Positions 61,170-64,000 of a stretch of DNA of 64,000 nt are shown piece by piece (within the stretch, counting starts at the first letter, position 1; the number at the start of each line of letters is the position of its first letter). The position numbers and the translations under genes were made by a program. The notes beneath the pieces are model-generated. The model searched no databases. It saw only the letters and a program-made list of their open reading frames with translations, and was not told the DNA's origin. The stretch comes from an uncultured Paraprevotella sp. GTDB taxonomy: Bacteria > Bacteroidota > Bacteroidia > Bacteroidales > Bacteroidaceae. The stretch lies in assembly GCA_944320765.1 (NCBI GenBank), contig CALUIS010000010.1, positions 43,522 through 107,521 on the forward strand, read 5' to 3'.

Positions 61170-62966
61170 TTAATATTTCCAATAAATATCTTCGTCTATC
61201 ACCTCTGCGGGATGACCGGAAACCATGGTATGGGCCGGTACATGGCGGATGACGAATGCCTTTGCTCCTACTATGGCACCATCGCCTATATGTACGCCGT
61301 TCATCACGGTACATGCCTCACACAGCCAGACCTTGTCGCCGATTAAAACGGGTTTGCTACTCCTATAGCCCTGACGGTTGATGTAATGGGAGCCGTTGTT
61401 GTCTCTCACCGTAACGTTACGCCCTATCATTACTCCCTTACCGAATTCAATGTGTTCTCCACAAACCACGGTCAGCCCTATATTGGATCCTCCGCTGCCT
61501 TTAAAAGTAAGCGTCGCGCCACCGAATACTTCCACATCTGCACCGTAGCCGATGGCAGTGTTCGGGCCTAAATTCAAGGTTGCCCCCTTGGCCACGCTCA
61601 AACGAGTCTCCAGACGGGAGTGGCGAAACTTTGCCTTATGCCCCAAACGGGTGATACCTTTCTTGTGAAGCTGCGCCCCCTTGGCTATATCAATGATGCA
61701 ATAAGGGGTGGGGAGCAGAATGTCACCATGTACAATTTCCGAGAAACTGTTGTAGCGGAACAATTGATAAAGCGGCTTAGGACGACATTGGGTCTCACGC
61801 ATAATGAGACGTATATATTTGAGTGTCTTTTTTATCCGATGCCGCAATGTGGGCGTGGTCTTTACAATATACTTATCGGCAATCTGCAGGAAACTCATCT
61901 TATCAAGATCTTCAAAGAATTGCTTCCTGTCCACTTTGGGAGGGTCAACCGACTTGTTGAGTGACCGGTTGCCGGCCTCTATACTGCCAAACGGAACCTC
62001 CACATAGTTGATACGGTTTTTCACCTTTTCAAAATAGGCCTGTCCCTTCTTGGAGTTGATCATCACAAGCGAAGTGCCAAGATTCTTTTCCATGGAGGTG
62101 TCCACCTTTTCAATGCCCCAAAAATCGGCCAAGGTAATATCGGCCATCCGGGGATAGCCTTTGAATTGGCAATCATAGCACGAGGGACGGCAATAGACTC
62201 CTGTTTGCAAGTAACCTTTGGTAAAATTGCTTTGGTCTTTGGTCTCATAGACATGCCGACCGTTTTCCAAAACAACCTTCTGGGTCAGATTCCTCCAACC
62301 GTATTCCTTCGACTTCGCTTTACAATAAACCACTTTCGAGCCATAGCGTTCCTCAAAGGAGTCGAGGTATTTGCGCCATACTTTGGGGGAATTGATACCC
62401 CGGCAAATGTAATCGACAATAATCAGATTTTCGTAATCCTTGCGCAGAAAAGCGCGAAGGGCTGCCATTTGGCAGGGAGAACCACATACCAACACCTTCT
62501 CATCTTTTTTTAGCAAGTCACGCACCTGCTTGTAAAATCCCTCAAAGTTGCTCTGCAAATACTTGGAACTACGCAAACGGGGAAGATCACTTTTGTCGGA
62601 TGAAATGTATTGTCTTACGGAAAAATCCTCGTTGAACACCGCACCACCCACATATCCCTTTTCACGATACATGATGTCGGCCAAGGCAGAGAACAGTCCT
62701 CCAGAAGTGCTGTCGAACACTACCTCCAAATTCTTATGCTCCGCTGCATAACAGATGGATTGTGCAAGATCGTTCTTTTTCAATTCCTTCGCATGAATAA
62801 CGGGACATACTTTCTCGCAAAGTCCGCAATTCACACATTTATCTTTGTCCACCACAGGATACCAGAAACCTTCTATATCGGTTTGGAATGTAATGGCATT
62901 ATGGCTACAAACATCTCCACAAGCATTGCAACCGCAGCATTTCACATTGTCTATAATTTCTATCAT
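61170..62966 (-). CDS. Fusion of Fe-S/FrhB-domain protein with a hexapeptide-repeat acyltransferase
   Basis: A 598-residue protein, the promoter-proximal gene of the locus. Residues 1-60 form a 2[4Fe-4S] ferredoxin-like domain (CCGCNACGDVC and CVNCGLCEKVCP). Residues about 65-385 are a coenzyme F420 hydrogenase/dehydrogenase beta-subunit (FrhB) domain (STSGGLFSALAD, VCGSPCQMAALRAFLR, DYICRGINSPKVWRKY, ADFWGIEK). Residues about 430-598 are a left-handed beta-helix acyltransferase (IGYGADVEVFGGA, GKGVMIGRNVTVRDNNGSH, IGDKVWLCEACTVMNGVHIGDGAIVGAKAFV). Such FrhB proteins recur in exopolysaccharide loci with pyruvyl transferases; the fusion to a complete acyltransferase suggests linked redox and acylation of one sugar. 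Directly upstream lies a 65 bp repeat copy. Confidence 0.88.
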   Translation of the reverse strand: MIEIIDNVKCCGCNACGDVCSHNAITFQTDIEGFWYPVVDKDKCVNCGLCEKVCPVIHAKELKKNDLAQSICYAAEHKNLEVVFDSTSGGLFSALADIMYREKGYVGGAVFNEDFSVRQYISSDKSDLPRLRSSKYLQSNFEGFYKQVRDLLKKDEKVLVCGSPCQMAALRAFLRKDYENLIIVDYICRGINSPKVWRKYLDSFEERYGSKVVYCKAKSKEYGWRNLTQKVVLENGRHVYETKDQSNFTKGYLQTGVYCRPSCYDCQFKGYPRMADITLADFWGIEKVDTSMEKNLGTSLVMINSKKGQAYFEKVKNRINYVEVPFGSIEAGNRSLNKSVDPPKVDRKQFFEDLDKMSFLQIADKYIVKTTPTLRHRIKKTLKYIRLIMRETQCRPKPLYQLFRYNSFSEIVHGDILLPTPYCIIDIAKGAQLHKKGITRLGHKAKFRHSRLETRLSVAKGATLNLGPNTAIGYGADVEVFGGATLTFKGSGGSNIGLTVVCGEHIEFGKGVMIGRNVTVRDNNGSHYINRQGYRSSKPVLIGDKVWLCEACTVMNGVHIGDGAIVGAKAFVIRHVPAHTMVSGHPAEVIDEDIYWKY

Positions 62967-62979
62967 AATTGCTGTAAAC

Positions 62980-63044
62980 GTAAGCGTCCCAAAACTGACG
63001 TATCCCCTGCTTTCCAGGCGGTACGTCTAAAATAAAATTAAAAT
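62980..63044 (+). repeat. 64-65 bp hairpin repeat, copy A
   Basis: Begins GTAAGCGTCCCAAAACTGACG and ends TAAAATAAAATTAAAAT. It contains an imperfect hairpin: GACGTA...CCTG, loop CTTTC, CAGG...TACGTC (63996-type layout at 62997-63027 here). It starts 14 bp upstream of the FrhB-fusion ATG. The GTAAGCG terminus resembles IS66-family ends, so it may be an IS remnant; copies B and C lie at 63861 and 63925. Confidence 0.8.
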
Positions 63045-63071
63045 TCGGTTGGTATTTATAGTTTGTTTGCA

Positions 63072-63097
63072 CTTATGCCGATGGTCGAGGGCATAAG
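63072..63097. repeat. Inverted repeat between copy A and the toxin gene
   Basis: CTTATGCC, 10 nt loop, GGCATAAG, followed by TTTT on the plus strand only. It lies 49 bp after the stop of the PIN toxin gene; on the minus strand no T run follows, so it is a weak terminator candidate. Confidence 0.45.
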
Positions 63098-63145
63098 TTT
63101 TCCGTAGTCGCGGTTATCCCGACAACCTCTATTTTTCAAGATTTT

Positions 63146-63568
63146 CTATTCACAAGCAGCTCCCAACAATCCGGAACAAAAATCCTGAAGAGAAATAATC
63201 TCTACTTTCGGGAAATCTATGGCTTTCAAGACCTTGTAATGATGGTCATTCGTCACGATATAACGTGCATTGGCTGATATGGCACAATCCACGAACTTAT
63301 TGTCATCAGCGTCCGCTGTTATCAATCCAAAATGGAAATACGGTGTAACAAATTCAACAAAAGGACTATTGAGTATAGTCTTAATAACATAGTCTGCCGT
63401 TGTTTCGTCAGTCAGACGCTGCAGAATTTCCGAATACTCCTCTATAATTTCATTTGACACACAGAGCGTATTCAATCCTATAACAAAAGATTGCCATACC
63501 GCATGATAACGACTTCTACGAGGAATACTTTGAATCAAACAATTTGTATCAAGCACTATACGTCCCAT
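63146..63568 (-). CDS. PIN-domain toxin of a toxin-antitoxin pair
   Basis: A 140-residue PIN-fold ribonuclease-like protein. The acidic metal-binding residues are visible: Asp7 (VLDTNCLI), Glu in SNEIIEEYSEIL near 43, Asp in ITADADDNKFVDCAI near 93-100, and Asp in YIVTNDHHY near 117. It belongs to the 'putative toxin-antitoxin system toxin component, PIN' group, which cleaves RNA. It starts 9 bp after the antitoxin gene stop. The pair is bracketed by copies A and B of the 64 bp repeat. Confidence 0.85.
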   Translation of the reverse strand: MGRIVLDTNCLIQSIPRRSRYHAVWQSFVIGLNTLCVSNEIIEEYSEILQRLTDETTADYVIKTILNSPFVEFVTPYFHFGLITADADDNKFVDCAISANARYIVTNDHHYKVLKAIDFPKVEIISLQDFCSGLLGAACE

Positions 63569-63577
63569 TACAAATTA

Positions 63578-63793
63578 TCATTTTAACTGATGCAAGTCCA
63601 TTTTGTCAATCTCATCCAGCCGTTTTTGGTCTAACACGCCATTGTCCCAAAGCATATCCAGTTTTGCATCCATCCGCCCTGCATAATATTGATAAAGCAC
63701 ATCCTTCAGTTCCTCCAGGCTTTTGGAAGAACTTTCATGTTCAAACATCCGAAGCAGATGTATTTGAATGGGATTAAATGCTGTCGTTTTCAT
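63578..63793 (-). CDS. Antitoxin partner of the PIN toxin
   Basis: A 71-residue protein (74 from the ATG at 63802; I prefer 63793). It begins KTTAFNPIQIHLLRMFEHE and continues as two predicted helices with acidic and Leu-rich faces (SLEELKDVLYQYYAGRMDAKLDMLWDNG), a pattern seen in short antitoxins that precede PIN genes in Bacteroides. No clear DNA-binding motif. The gene order antitoxin-toxin with a 9 bp gap supports the assignment. Confidence 0.75.
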   Translation of the reverse strand: MKTTAFNPIQIHLLRMFEHESSSKSLEELKDVLYQYYAGRMDAKLDMLWDNGVLDQKRLDEIDKMDLHQLK

Positions 63794-63860
63794 ATCATAC
63801 ATAATTAGTTATACAAAGCTAAGCATTTCTTCCGTAAATTGCAAAAATAACCATGCTATT

Positions 63861-63924
63861 GTAAGCGTCCAAAACTGACGTATCCCCTGCTTTCCAGGCG
63901 GTACGTCTAAAATAAAATTAAAAT
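63861..63924 (+). repeat. 64 bp hairpin repeat, copy B
   Basis: GTAAGCGTCCAAAACTGACG to AAAATAAAATTAAAAT, nearly identical to copy A (copy A has one extra C). Abuts copy C without a spacer, forming a tandem pair. Confidence 0.85.
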
Positions 63925-63988
63925 GTAAGCGTCCAAAACTGACGTATCCCCTGTTTTTCAGGCGAAACGTCTAAAATAAGATTAAAAT
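63925..63988 (+). repeat. 64 bp hairpin repeat, copy C
   Basis: Same length as copy B; differs in the hairpin loop (TTTTT instead of CTTTC) and at a few stem bases (CGAAACGTC instead of CGGTACGTC), keeping the CCTG/CAGG core pairing. It is followed by TCGGTTG, as is copy A. It may be the left end of a larger element that continues past the window edge. Confidence 0.8.
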
Positions 63989-64000
63989 TCGGTTGACTTT

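Noticed and set aside
63861..63988. Tandem 64 bp repeats considered as a CRISPR array
   Set aside because: Units abut without unique spacers and no cas genes are present.
62980..63988. Repeats considered as proven integron attC sites
   Set aside because: Hairpin and cassette-like layout fit loosely, but no integrase and no canonical R'/R'' core sites are visible; kept only as a hypothesis.
1..64000. tRNA or rRNA genes
   Set aside because: None was recognised by reading; a tRNAscan run would settle it.

Overview
This 64 kb window comes from a chromosome of the Bacteroidota, most likely a gut Bacteroidales (Bacteroides/Phocaeicola relatives). The evidence is family-specific genes (RprX/RprY, GldB-like lipoprotein, DUF4230, DUF4738, DUF4827, DUF5606, PUR-type DUF3276, a second EF-G, a bile-salt-hydrolase-type amidase), lipoproteins with Bacteroidota-style signals, weak Shine-Dalgarno sequences, and many promoters of the Bacteroidota type (TTG, 19-20 bp, TAnnTTTG). 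The species cannot be named from the sequence alone. No rRNA, tRNA or CRISPR array was seen.

1-11 kb is metabolic and envelope backbone: a GNAT acetyltransferase, an AGCS amino acid symporter, an operon of a GH43-like secreted enzyme with two DUF4230 proteins, a DUF4738 lipoprotein with a transglutaminase-like protein, mtnN-luxS, and a choloylglycine-hydrolase-family amidase. 11.2-17.9 kb is an AT-rich island: a three-gene operon of secreted proteins ending in a large TPR-CHAT protease-like protein, next to a frameshifted IS30-family element. 18-41 kb is conserved backbone: mtaB, GT2, gldB-like, rsmI-like, rpsF-rpsR-rplI, marR, rprX-rprY, a GTPase-motif-deviant EF-G2, hemW, nrnA, comEC, rpe, an ECF sigma factor, nusB-yajC-ybbR-coaE and several small proteins.

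40.6-45.5 kb is an accessory block of ATPase genes. Two tandem AAA-ATPase-like/PD-(D/E)XK paralogues have perfectly identical 5' halves and divergent 3' halves. Next to them is an AAA/DUF4143 gene, and between the paralogues lies a decayed relic of that same gene, so a two-gene unit was duplicated and then partly lost.

45.7-63 kb is a surface polysaccharide locus transcribed right to left. It begins with an Fe-S/FrhB-hexapeptide acyltransferase fusion, an acyl carrier protein, an SDR and a KAS III enzyme. These are followed by an aldo/keto reductase, acyltransferase, Wzx-type flippase, two pyruvyl-transferase-family proteins, an EpsG/Wzy-like polymerase, several glycosyltransferases and a radical SAM/SPASM protein. 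A divergent 36-codon membrane peptide gene with its own promoter sits near the end. The right edge holds a PIN-domain toxin-antitoxin pair bracketed by copies of a 64-65 bp hairpin-bearing repeat that begins GTAAGCG. A short inverted fragment of the same repeat lies at the left edge of the polysaccharide locus.
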